From NCBI GenBank assembly GCA_902782805.1, contig CACZON010000325.1, forward strand, positions 1-7,072: a stretch of 7,072 bases of DNA. Direction: 5' to 3'. The notes beneath the pieces are model-generated. The model did not search any database. It worked only from the letters and a program-made list of their open reading frames with translations, and was not told where the DNA came from. The position numbers were made by a program, and so were the translations under genes. Below are positions 1 to 6,485 of this stretch, one piece after another; position 1 is the stretch's first letter, and the number at the start of each line of letters is the position of its first letter. Source of the stretch: Oscillospiraceae bacterium. Lineage in GTDB: Bacteria > Bacillota > Clostridia > Oscillospirales > Acutalibacteraceae.

Positions 1-683
1 CAGAAAACGGGGACTTCGCCCTCGTAGATGTCGACCGCGTCTCCGTAATCGGGTTTTTGCAGATCGGTAACGCCGATTGCTTTCGGCTGCCCGATCTGCA
101 GCGGCGCGCCGTGAACGTTGGGCATCTTCGCCGTGATTTCATAGGCAAGCTGCGCGTTCTGCGGCGTCATCGGGCGCATGGAGCAGACTGTCGGTCCGAA
201 GAACGGGCCGGCTTTTTTCGTTTGTACGTTCGTTTTGAACATCGGTACGTTGCGTCCCTGCGCGATATGCCGCACCTCGATCCCGTTTGCCATCAGCGCC
301 TCTTCAAACGAAAAGCTGCAGCCGATCAGGAAGCCGACGAAATCATCCTGCCAATAGGCGGAAGCGTCGCGCACGCGGTCGGTCAGAACGCCGTTTTTAT
401 AAATGAAGTATTCGGGAATGTCCGTGACGATATTTCCGCCCTCAGCCATCGTTTTCGTCAGCGGGGTTCCGCGGAGAATTTCGAGAACGGGGCAGGGGAA
501 GGGATTGAGGCTGCAGAACGTTTCGAAATCCGCAGCCCAATCGCCCGGGAGGATCACGAGGTTTGCTTGGGCGTAGCCCGCCGCCATGCCGGCGGTCGGG
601 AAGGTGATTTCCTGCGCGCGGATGCGTTCGCGCACTTCTTTCGGGCTCATGTGAACGTAAGGGGTAATATCAAAATCTGCCAT
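1..683 (-). CDS. Putative hydro-lyase, YcsI/DUF1445 (D-glutamate cyclase-related) family, 3' end missing
   Basis: The reading frame starts with ATG at 683 and stays open to the left edge, so 227 residues are visible; the family is usually about 260, so roughly the last 35-40 are outside. Translation gives the family's typical blocks: an N-terminal SPKEVRERIR segment (about 13-22), AAGYAQANLVILPGD (about 33-47), YWQDDFVGFLIGCSFSFEEAL (about 110-130, the best-conserved stretch), a VSMRP-like block written here as VCSMRPM (about 166-172), and a GDAVDIYEGEVPVF end (about 214-227). AAGGAG lies at ideal distance before the start and overlaps the pxpC stop; the gap is 11 bp, which supports cotranscription. 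Known of the family: B. subtilis YcsI sits in the same operon, and mammalian D-glutamate cyclase carries this domain. The bacterial reaction is not established. Inference: it acts on 5-oxoproline, D-glutamate or a relative, in the cytoplasm (no signal peptide). Confidence 0.9.
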   Translation of the reverse strand, partial: MADFDITPYVHMSPKEVRERIRAQEITFPTAGMAAGYAQANLVILPGDWAADFETFCSLNPFPCPVLEILRGTPLTKTMAEGGNIVTDIPEYFIYKNGVLTDRVRDASAYWQDDFVGFLIGCSFSFEEALMANGIEVRHIAQGRNVPMFKTNVQTKKAGPFFGPTVCSMRPMTPQNAQLAYEITAKMPNVHGAPLQIGQPKAIGVTDLQKPDYGDAVDIYEGEVPVF

Positions 684-694
684 AAATAAGCTCC

Positions 695-1786
695 TTATTT
701 TATCGCTTCAACGGTTACGTCGTACGTTTTTCCGCCGAGCACGATCCGGTAGGGATGCGGCCCGGTTCCGGAAACAGCCGCAGCTTTGGCTGCCGGCTGC
801 GGGGCCGGCGCGGCGGGAGCCGGCGGTTTTTCCGAAGCGGGCTGCGGCGCGTCGAACGCCTCGCGCATCGCGCGGTATTTGGCACGCTGATCGCGGAACG
901 CTTTCTGTGCCGTTTCGATGTCCGTCTTCTGAAAGCGGATCTTATCGCCGGCTTTGCATTGCGCGATCATCGGCATATCGACGTTGATGATGCTGGCGAT
1001 CTTCGCGTAGCCGCCGGTCGTCTGGCGGTCGGCGAGCATAACGATCGGCTCGCCGCCGTCCGGAACCTGCACGGCGCCGAAGGCGATCCCGTCGGTGATG
1101 ATATTTCCGTCCGTTACGTGTTCGATCTTCGGACCGGTCAGTCGGTAGCCCATCCGGTCGAATTCGTTCGTAACGGTATAGGTTTCGCTCAAAAACGTTT
1201 CAATGCCTTTTTCGGTAAAGCTGTCGTCCTGGGGACCCATCAAAACGCGCACGGTATACGTTCCGCCGAAGTGATCCGGCTCCATGATCCTTGATTCGAC
1301 GTTTGCCGGGCAGGAGGCCGGGCGCCGGAACGCAATTTCGTCGCCGGCTAAAAGTCTGCGGCCTTCGTAGCCGCCGAGGTTCGCTTTGATATAGGTGGAA
1401 CGGCTGCCCATAATCGGGGTGATCGCAAGGCCGCCGGCAAAAGCGATATAGGCGCGGCATCCGGTTTTCGGCGGACCGAAGGAGAGGATCGAGCCCTTCT
1501 GTATCTGAACCGCGCGGTACATCGGCATCGGCGTTCCGTCAATCGCGGGGGAAAGATCGCCGCCGGTTATGGCGATCACGGAATTGGAGGTGAATTCGAT
1601 CTTCGGCCCGAGGAGCGTTACTTCGAGCACGGCTTCGTTCTGACGATTTCCGACGAGGATGTTCGCGTAGATGTAGGCGTGAACGTCGACCGCGCCGGAA
1701 ACACCCATACCGTAGCGCTGATAGCCGCGGCGTCCGGCGTCCTGAATGGTCGTGAGCAGACCGCTCTGAAGCATCATGATGCCCAT
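695..1786 (-). CDS. pxpC: 5-oxoprolinase subunit C (KipA / AHS2-domain family) with C-terminal extension
   Basis: PxpC pairs with PxpB to activate and cleave 5-oxoproline to L-glutamate with ATP, together with PxpA, in the cytoplasm. The 363-residue product shows the family signatures: GLLTTIQDAGRRGYQ (9-23), SGAVD (30-34) followed by ANILVGN (41-47), ITGGDLSPAIDG (73-84), GPQDDSF (184-190) and LADRQTTGGYAKI (251-263). The ATG directly abuts the pxpB stop (TAAATG), with a GGGGG Shine-Dalgarno inside the end of pxpB, so the two genes are probably translationally coupled. The family is usually 310-340 residues. Here residues about 312-345 form an Ala/Pro-rich linker and 346-363 (YRIVLGGKTYDVTVEAIK) resemble the first strands of the region preceding a biotinyl domain; no biotinylation motif (MKM) follows. 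The AHS2 domain is also found in urea amidolyase, but gene context favours 5-oxoprolinase. Confidence 0.93.
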   Translation of the reverse strand: MGIMMLQSGLLTTIQDAGRRGYQRYGMGVSGAVDVHAYIYANILVGNRQNEAVLEVTLLGPKIEFTSNSVIAITGGDLSPAIDGTPMPMYRAVQIQKGSILSFGPPKTGCRAYIAFAGGLAITPIMGSRSTYIKANLGGYEGRRLLAGDEIAFRRPASCPANVESRIMEPDHFGGTYTVRVLMGPQDDSFTEKGIETFLSETYTVTNEFDRMGYRLTGPKIEHVTDGNIITDGIAFGAVQVPDGGEPIVMLADRQTTGGYAKIASIINVDMPMIAQCKAGDKIRFQKTDIETAQKAFRDQRAKYRAMREAFDAPQPASEKPPAPAAPAPQPAAKAAAVSGTGPHPYRIVLGGKTYDVTVEAIK

Positions 1787-2518
1787 TTATTCATCCCCCT
1801 TTACGTAGGTATGACAATGGTAGCGGCCGGCTTCCACGCGTCCCTTGATGCGCAAATATTCCGTTTCGTCGACCGGGATGAATTTTACGTGCATGCCGGC
1901 GTCGAGCAGGATCGGCGTATCGCGGTTCGCATCGTAGAGCTTGACCGGCGTGCGGCCGATCAGGTTCCATCCGCCGGGGGAATCGATCGGATAAATACCG
2001 GTCTGCTCTCCGGCGATGCCGACGGAGCCCGCCGGGATCAGTACGCGCGGCGTTTTCAGGCGCGGGGTGGCGATCGCTTTATCCATACCGCCCATATAGG
2101 AAAAACCGGGCGTGAAACCGAGCATATAGATCAAGTATTCGCGGCTTGAATGGATCCGGATTACTTCTTCGGGGGATAGGCCGTTGTGATCGGCGACCTT
2201 CTGAAGATCCGGACCGTATTCTCCGCCGTAGAGAACGGGGATCTCCATTACGACGATGCTGATCCGCGCCGCGTGATGCGCAACCGCAAGCAGCGCGCGG
2301 ATTTTTTCGCAGAGCTCTCCGTAGAGGATCTGACCGGGATCGTAATGGATCGTCAGCGCGCAGTAGGTGGGAACGGTTTCGTAGATACCGTCGATCTGTT
2401 CTTCGTTGAAGGCTTCGTCGAAAGCACGGATCTGCGTGATGATCTCGCGGCTGATCTCATTCCCGAATACCACGGCCAGCGCCGTATCGCTGACGATTTT
2501 GATAAAAGGATACTGCAT
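1787..2518 (-). CDS. pxpB: 5-oxoprolinase subunit B (KipI / AHS1-domain family)
   Basis: PxpB forms a complex with PxpC in the ATP-dependent 5-oxoprolinase; the B. subtilis homologue KipI is also known as an inhibitor of the sporulation kinase KinA. The 243-residue length is typical (about 220-240). Family motifs seen: an N-terminal strand with TALAVVFGN (12-20), ETVPTYCALTIHYDP (47-61), EIPVLYGGEYGPDL (92-105), IHSSREYLIYMLGFTPGFSY (122-141), TPRLKTPRVLIPAGSVGIAG (151-170), and SPGGWNLIGRTP (180-191). The last blocks belong to the cyclophilin-like C-terminal domain. The start at 2518 is preceded by AGGAAGGA; pxpA ends 23 bp upstream, and the stop touches the pxpC start. No signal peptide or membrane segment is seen. 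Whether this copy also regulates a kinase cannot be judged from sequence; the metabolic role is the better-supported one. Confidence 0.94.
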   Translation of the reverse strand: MQYPFIKIVSDTALAVVFGNEISREIITQIRAFDEAFNEEQIDGIYETVPTYCALTIHYDPGQILYGELCEKIRALLAVAHHAARISIVVMEIPVLYGGEYGPDLQKVADHNGLSPEEVIRIHSSREYLIYMLGFTPGFSYMGGMDKAIATPRLKTPRVLIPAGSVGIAGEQTGIYPIDSPGGWNLIGRTPVKLYDANRDTPILLDAGMHVKFIPVDETEYLRIKGRVEAGRYHCHTYVKGDE

Positions 2519-2541
2519 GCGGATTCCTTCCTCTGCTTCGT

Positions 2542-3315
2542 TTACGCTTGGATTACTTCGGCGATCGGTACGACCGCAACGCCTTCGGCAATCAGTTTTT
2601 CCCGGATATTCCTGACAAATCCGACGGCGTCGGGATTGTCGCCGTGGACACAGATCGAATCAGCCTTGATGGGGATGATTTTGCCGCTGATTGTCTCAAC
2701 GCAGCCCTGCTTGACCATGCGGACGGTGCGTTCGATCGCTTCGTCTTTATCGTGGATCATCGCGCCGGGCATGCTGCGCGGGACGAGGGTACCGTCGTCC
2801 ATATAGCCGCGGTCTGCGAATACTTCGCTCGCGCAGCGCAGGCCGACCTTTTCGGCGGCGGTGATATGCGCGCTGCCGGCAAGACCGAGCACGATAAGCT
2901 CGGGGTCGACTTCAAAGATTCCTTCGCAGATCGCAGCCGCGAGCTTTTCATCCTTCGCGGCCATATTGTAGAAAGCGCCGTGGGGCTTGACGTGCTGGAG
3001 CTTCAGCCCTTCGGCTTTTGCGAACGCCCAGAGCGCGCCGACCTGATATTTGATATAGGCTTTCGCCTCCTGCGCAGTGATGGTCATGTTCCGTCTGCCG
3101 AATCCCATCAGATCCGGAAACCCGGGATGCGCGCCGATCGCCGTGGAGGCGCTTTTCGCGAGCGCAACGGTCTTCTGCATGACGAGCGGATCGCCCGCGT
3201 GGAAGCCGCAGGCGATATTGGCGGAAGAAATATAACGTAGCACTTCCGCGTCCATGCCGAGCGTATAGGCGCCGAAGCTTTCACCGAGATCGGCGTTTAA
3301 ATCAACTTTTGCCAT
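2542..3315 (-). CDS. pxpA: 5-oxoprolinase subunit A (LamB/YcsF family)
   Basis: PxpA is the third part of the prokaryotic 5-oxoprolinase, a cytoplasmic protein with the fold of carbohydrate-deacetylase-like enzymes. The 257 residues match the family length (about 245-257). Signature blocks are intact: VDLNADLGESFGAY (4-17), ISSANIACGFHAGDP (29-43), GAHPGFPDLMGFGRR (61-75), IKYQVGAL (88-95), HVKPHGAFYN (108-117), ASEVFADRGY (162-171), LVPRSMPGAMIHD (177-189) and ICVHGDNPDAV (221-231). The Asp, His and Glu residues in these blocks are the likely active-site set. The start is at the usual LamB/YcsF N terminus, with GGGAGG about ten bases upstream. It lies 95 bp downstream of the transporter gene, a gap that holds a long hairpin, and 23 bp upstream of pxpB. 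Older databases may call it a lactam-utilisation protein. Confidence 0.95.
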   Translation of the reverse strand: MAKVDLNADLGESFGAYTLGMDAEVLRYISSANIACGFHAGDPLVMQKTVALAKSASTAIGAHPGFPDLMGFGRRNMTITAQEAKAYIKYQVGALWAFAKAEGLKLQHVKPHGAFYNMAAKDEKLAAAICEGIFEVDPELIVLGLAGSAHITAAEKVGLRCASEVFADRGYMDDGTLVPRSMPGAMIHDKDEAIERTVRMVKQGCVETISGKIIPIKADSICVHGDNPDAVGFVRNIREKLIAEGVAVVPIAEVIQA

Positions 3316-3346
3316 AACGAATAAACCTCCCGATAGAAAAGCTACA

Positions 3347-3377
3347 GGCGCAAGCCGAAGATACTTCAGCCTGCGCC
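3347..3377 (-). promoter_or_regulatory. 14-bp hairpin between transporter gene and pxpA (attenuator or processing site)
   Basis: On the minus-strand transcript, GGCGCAGGCUGAAG pairs along its full length with CUUCGGCUUGCGCC across a three-base UAU loop, using two G-U wobbles. On the plus-strand transcript those two positions would be A-C mismatches, so the stem is better formed in the direction in which the operon is read. It is followed by UGUAGCUUUUCU, which has only four consecutive U residues. It could be a weak terminator that lowers expression of pxpA and later genes relative to the transporter, or a processing or stabilising structure. There is no strong promoter for pxpA in the gap. 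Confidence 0.6.
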
Positions 3378-3410
3378 GGATCGCTGAAATTCAGAAAATA
3401 GCGGAATGGA

Positions 3411-4673
3411 TTACGAGAAGAGTTTCTGCGCGCTGGAAATAAACGCGGTCATATTGCGTGCCGCAATGAACAGGAATACGCCGATTACGATAATCGCAAG
3501 AATATTGATGACGATTCCGTTTTTATATTTGCCGAGCATCTTCTTGTCGTTGCAGGCGATCAGCAGCAGAATGCCGGTGATCGGAAGCAGGAACGCGTTG
3601 GCGGCCTGCGCGAAGAGAATGATCTCCGAAGGAGAAGCGCCGAGCGTGCAGGTAGCGACGATTCCGAACGCAAGAACGATCATCCAGATGATCTTGAAGC
3701 GGAACTTCTTCATGTTCTCGCCCCAGCCGAGGATGCCGGAGCTCGCAAACGCTGCGGAGAGCGGCGCGGTGATCGCTGAAGTAAAGCCGGCGGCAAAGAG
3801 GCCGATGCCGAAGATGACGGTCGCCCAGTTGCCGAGCAGCGGGGTAAGGGACTGCGCCATAGTTTTTCCGTTTGCACCGGAGAGCTCAAAGTTCCCCTGC
3901 AGGACGGAAGCGCAGATGATGATTGCCAGAGAAATAATACCGCCGAGACCGATTGCCAGAACGGAATCGATATTTGAGGTTTTGATGTCTTCTTCGGGCT
4001 TGTTCCATTTCTTTGCAGAAGAAGAAGCATGGAGATAAATGTTGTAGGGGACGACGGTCGTGCCCATCAGCGCGGCGACGGTCATCCAGCTGTTGTTGCC
4101 TTCCGGTACGGAGGGAACGAAGAGATTTTTGAAGACCTGACCCCAGTCGGGCTTGACCGCGAACGCGCAGACGAGGAAGATGAGGCCCATGATGACGACG
4201 AGACCGGTCAGGAATTTTTCGATGTATTTGTAGCTGCCGCTGAAGAGAAGCACGAAAGCGACTATGCCGAGGATCAGCGCAAGAATGATCTTCCAGGTGC
4301 TGTTGTCGAGCGAGGCGGAGATCGCCTGAATCCCGAGGATCGAGCCGGAGACGTTGCCGGTTTCATAAGCGACGTTTCCGATGAAGATGGCGGAAATGAC
4401 GAGAATTGCAAGCAGGATCCGGGAAATTTTGCTCGTAAATTTGGCGCGCAGCGCTTCGCCGAGACCTTTCTGGGTTACGATGCCGAGACGCGACGACATC
4501 GTCTGCATAATGATTACGGAGATCGTGGAGAACAGGATCGCCCACAGGAGCGTCGTTCCGTAGCTGGCACCGGACGTAAAGCAGGAAGTGACCGTGCCAG
4601 GTCCGATAAACGCCGCGGCAACGACCGCGCCGGGGCCGACTTCCTTAATACGGCTCCAAAATGTTTTTTTCAT
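3411..4673 (-). CDS. Divergent NRAMP (SLC11)-fold transporter, YcsG-like, lacking canonical metal-site residues
   Basis: An integral membrane protein of 420 residues with about 11 hydrophobic segments, the expected NRAMP size. Family features: GPGAVVAAAFIGPGT (13-27) in helix 1, SGASYG (34-39), the helix 2-3 region with QKGLGEALRAKF (68-79), and GTTVVPYNIYLHASS (204-218) in helix 6. In metal-transporting NRAMPs helix 1 carries DPGN and helix 6 carries MPH. Here they read GPGT (24-27) and VPY (208-210), so the Asp, Asn, Met and His that bind Mn/Fe are all replaced. Context links it to 5-oxoproline use: it is the first gene of the operon, as B. subtilis YcsG is part of the ycs/kip operon. The substrate is unknown; 5-oxoproline, glutamate or another small molecule is inference. 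ATG at 4673 follows AGAAGGAGG with seven-base spacing. Confidence 0.9.
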   Translation of the reverse strand: MKKTFWSRIKEVGPGAVVAAAFIGPGTVTSCFTSGASYGTTLLWAILFSTISVIIMQTMSSRLGIVTQKGLGEALRAKFTSKISRILLAILVISAIFIGNVAYETGNVSGSILGIQAISASLDNSTWKIILALILGIVAFVLLFSGSYKYIEKFLTGLVVIMGLIFLVCAFAVKPDWGQVFKNLFVPSVPEGNNSWMTVAALMGTTVVPYNIYLHASSSAKKWNKPEEDIKTSNIDSVLAIGLGGIISLAIIICASVLQGNFELSGANGKTMAQSLTPLLGNWATVIFGIGLFAAGFTSAITAPLSAAFASSGILGWGENMKKFRFKIIWMIVLAFGIVATCTLGASPSEIILFAQAANAFLLPITGILLLIACNDKKMLGKYKNGIVINILAIIVIGVFLFIAARNMTAFISSAQKLFS

Positions 4674-4690
4674 GATTTTTCCTCCTTCTG

Positions 4691-4714
4691 GGATCTTTAT
4701 TGAAAGGCAGATCC
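4691..4714 (-). promoter_or_regulatory. Small leader hairpin before the transporter start
   Basis: In the minus-strand 5' leader, GGATCT and AGATCC can pair across a 12-base loop, ending only a few bases before the AGAAGGAGG Shine-Dalgarno of the transporter gene. It is short and could be chance; if real it might affect ribosome access. No known riboswitch or leader class is recognised in the roughly 60-base leader. Confidence 0.25.
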
Positions 4715-4739
4715 ATTAAGAAAAATAATAATTTCGTTC

Positions 4740-4768
4740 ATTATAGCATATGCGTTTCCAATTTACAA
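4740..4768 (-). promoter_or_regulatory. SigmaA-type promoter of the 5-oxoprolinase operon
   Basis: On the minus strand a perfect -10 TATAAT (4745-4740) is preceded by TG at the extended -10 position (TGCTATAAT) and, after a 17-bp spacer, by TTGTAA (4768-4763), which matches the -35 consensus at four of six bases. Transcription would begin near 4733, giving a leader of about 60 bases. No other good promoter is seen upstream of the other operon genes, so this one probably drives the whole leftward unit. Confidence 0.75.
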
Positions 4769-4778
4769 CAGTAAATTG
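4759..4778. promoter_or_regulatory. Perfect 8-4-8 palindrome over the -35 box, probable operator
   Basis: CAATTTAC and GTAAATTG are exact reverse complements separated by four bases (AACA on the plus strand). The right-hand minus-strand arm contains most of the TTGTAA -35 hexamer, so a dimeric protein bound here would compete with RNA polymerase. In B. subtilis the related operon encodes KipR, an IclR-family repressor; no regulator gene is present in this window, so the identity of the binding protein is unknown. Confidence 0.55.
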
Positions 4779-4965
4779 CGAAATCAAAATGAATTATTTC
4801 TATGAATCATTCAAAACTGTTTAAAGATGTGAATAACAATAAAAATCGGGTTCACAGGACGATTTATAAGGAACTTATCAATGTGAGATATACGCGGAAC
4901 ATGTATAATTATAGATTTGACGGCGGCTTTGTATACCGTTTTGAAAATCACGGCGGCCGGCAGAA

Positions 4966-5022
4966 TCCGTACGGAGCAATTCTATCTCCGCGCGTTTTGC
5001 GCGGAGAAGGCGGGCCGTACGG
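4966..5022. repeat. Nested palindromic intergenic element
   Basis: The element has a central hairpin, TCTCCGCGC (4985-4993) and GCGCGGAGA (4999-5007) around a GTTTT loop, flanked by two copies of the self-complementary word CCGTACGG (4967-4974 and 5015-5022). Because the word is its own reverse complement, the two copies can pair with each other and enclose the central hairpin. It is GC-rich within AT-rich surroundings. No T-run follows on either strand, so it is not a standard terminator. It looks like an intergenic palindromic repeat unit; whether it recurs in the genome cannot be seen here. Confidence 0.55.
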
Positions 5023-5066
5023 AAAATTCAGAAAATCGAACGTTTCCTCTGTACCTTTTCTAAAGA

Positions 5067-5078
5067 ATATGCTATAAT
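5067..5078 (+). promoter_or_regulatory. Extended -10 promoter of the lipoprotein gene
   Basis: TGCTATAAT (5070-5078) is a perfect extended -10. No good -35 is found 16-18 bp upstream (the region reads CTGTACC), which is common for extended -10 promoters. Transcription would start near 5085, leaving a short leader of about 27 bases before the ATG at 5112. It probably serves both the lipoprotein and the response regulator. Confidence 0.65.
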
Positions 5079-5097
5079 ATCTATGATTATATACAAA

Positions 5098-5105
5098 AAG
5101 GGGTG
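5098..5105 (+). promoter_or_regulatory. Ribosome binding site that sets the lipoprotein start
   Basis: AAGGGGTG precedes ATG at 5112 with six intervening bases. An in-frame GTG at 5103 lies inside this Shine-Dalgarno and has no site of its own, so ATG 5112 is the preferred start. Confidence 0.75.
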
Positions 5106-5111
5106 AGCGAA

Positions 5112-6467
5112 ATGAAACGGAAGAGCCTGCTGTTCCTTCTGACTTTTCTTATTGCGTTTCTGTTTTCAGGATGCTCGGCGATGTTTCTTGACGCCGGCAA
5201 TCTGATGTCGCCGCCCGGAGCGACCGGTACGCGGCAGGAAATCCAGAATGCGCTCAAAACCGTGGCCGGCGATGAATTGAACCTCTGCTACCCGGAATCG
5301 GGCGCCTATCGCTCGGCGATCATCACGGTCAGCGATTTTACCGGGAGCCGCAAGAATGACGTTGTCGCGTTCTACTACAATCCGGAAACCGGCGAAAACG
5401 TCAACGTCGCTTTTTTGACCCAGACAGACGGAGAAAAATGGAAAGTCGTCTTTCAGAAAGAAAAAGCGTTTTCGCTGGTCGACCGCGTTTCTTTCTCTGA
5501 TTTCGACGGCGACGGAGTGGACGAGATCCTGATCGGTTGGGGCAGCCCGATCGGGCAGAAAAGCGATATCTGCATCTATGATTATTCCGACGGAAAAATG
5601 GCGGAAATCGATCTGGAGCTTCCCTACAACGAGCTTGCCGTAGGCGATTTTACCGGCGATTCTTCTTCGGAGCTTCTCCTGATATCGCTTGCAAAAACGG
5701 AGTCCGGCGGTGAAAACGGAGAAACGCTCTCGGTCGTTTCCCCGGCGCAGGCTTCAATGTACGACCTTTTCGGAGGCAAGATACGCTGCCTCTCTCAGAT
5801 CGAGCTGGATCCTTCCGTGATCCGCTATTCTCTTGTGACCGTTGCCGAAGTCTGCAGCGGCAAAACGGCCTGTGCGCTCGACTGCGCGACCGTCAACAGC
5901 CGGACGCTGACTCAGATTCTCTATTTCAAAAATGCGCAGGAAGGCCTTTCGCTGTTCCCTGCGCTTTCGGAAGAGCTTCCCAACGAAACGGAACGCAGCG
6001 CCGCGTACCTTTTTTCAAAAGACGTCAATGGAGACGGCTTTTTGGAAATCCCGACGCAGTATTATCTGCCTTCCGCTTACGAAGGCTACAACAACGAGAT
6101 TTCTCCGCTGGATATTGTCGTGTCCTGGAAACGCTTCGACGCGGAAAACGAGCAGCTGCTTCTCGTTTCCCGCGAGATCATCAAAGGGCGCGACGGCTAT
6201 TCGGTTTCTCTCCCGATCGGCTGGGAGGATAAGGTCTGTATTTACGTCGGCGACAATATGCTGACGCTTTACGAATGGGACGGGGTCGAGCACGGCGAGA
6301 TGATCTATCAGATCGTTTGCGCCGACCGTACGGAGCTGGAAACGCTCTATAACAAATACGAGATCCTGTATAACGACGGCGGAAAGTACTACGCCGTTTT
6401 GTTCGGCAAAAGCTCGTTCGGGATGGATCTGCCGACGTTAAAAGAGTATTTTTCGCTGATTTCATAA
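5112..6467 (+). CDS. Predicted lipoprotein with FG-GAP/VCBS-like repeats, function unknown
   Basis: The 451-residue product starts with a short basic end (MKRK), a hydrophobic stretch and FSGC, a lipobox with Cys21 as the likely lipidated residue, so it should be anchored outside the cytoplasmic membrane. The body contains spaced acidic loops typical of FG-GAP/VCBS beta-propeller repeats: SDFTGSRKNDVV (74-85), SDFDGDGVDEILIGWG (129-144), GDFTGDSSSELLLIS (178-192) and KDVNGDGFLEI (303-313). The second and fourth match the DxDGDG/DxNGDG calcium-loop pattern. The remainder (about 330-451) has no recognised motif. Eight further cysteines are present, three of them clustered (248, 254, 258). It has its own promoter and lies 18 bp before a response regulator gene, so a role in signal sensing at the surface is plausible but inferred. 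Related proteins in Bacillota are usually annotated only as VCBS repeat or hypothetical lipoproteins. Confidence 0.85.
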   Translation: MKRKSLLFLLTFLIAFLFSGCSAMFLDAGNLMSPPGATGTRQEIQNALKTVAGDELNLCYPESGAYRSAIITVSDFTGSRKNDVVAFYYNPETGENVNVAFLTQTDGEKWKVVFQKEKAFSLVDRVSFSDFDGDGVDEILIGWGSPIGQKSDICIYDYSDGKMAEIDLELPYNELAVGDFTGDSSSELLLISLAKTESGGENGETLSVVSPAQASMYDLFGGKIRCLSQIELDPSVIRYSLVTVAEVCSGKTACALDCATVNSRTLTQILYFKNAQEGLSLFPALSEELPNETERSAAYLFSKDVNGDGFLEIPTQYYLPSAYEGYNNEISPLDIVVSWKRFDAENEQLLLVSREIIKGRDGYSVSLPIGWEDKVCIYVGDNMLTLYEWDGVEHGEMIYQIVCADRTELETLYNKYEILYNDGGKYYAVLFGKSSFGMDLPTLKEYFSLIS

Positions 6468-6485
6468 AGAAAAGAGGAGAAAAGC

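Larger units (their letters stand above)
4674..5111. other. Divergent intergenic region, no convincing gene
   Basis: This 438-bp stretch is AT-richer than the flanking genes. It contains the leader and promoter of the leftward 5-oxoprolinase operon, a promoter-proximal palindrome, a nested palindromic element around 4966-5022, and the promoter of the rightward lipoprotein gene. A 91-codon open frame (4802-5077) crosses it, but it has no Shine-Dalgarno sequence, runs through the palindromic element and ends inside the lipoprotein promoter, so I do not call it a gene. Confidence 0.7.

Noticed and set aside
57..689. Long open frames opposite the 5-oxoprolinase genes (for example 57-689 and 2548-3240 on the plus strand)
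   Set aside because: They lie opposite clearly recognised genes and their products resemble no family; GC-rich third positions make such antisense frames common.
3411..4673. Annotation as a Mn/Fe transporter (mntH)
   Set aside because: The residues that define the metal site are replaced (GPGT, VPY) and the gene context is 5-oxoproline metabolism.
4904..4913. TATAATTATA as a promoter on either strand
   Set aside because: No acceptable -35 at proper spacing on either strand and no gene with a ribosome binding site after it.
4985..5007. GC-rich hairpin as an intrinsic terminator
   Set aside because: No run of T follows the stem on either strand, and no gene ends nearby on either strand.
4802..5077. 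A 91-codon open frame in the intergenic region
   Set aside because: No Shine-Dalgarno sequence, low-complexity start, its C-terminal half is a translation of the palindromic element, and it ends inside the lipoprotein -10 box.
5103..5105. GTG as an alternative lipoprotein start
   Set aside because: It lies within the Shine-Dalgarno sequence that serves ATG 5112 and would add residues before a normal lipoprotein signal peptide.
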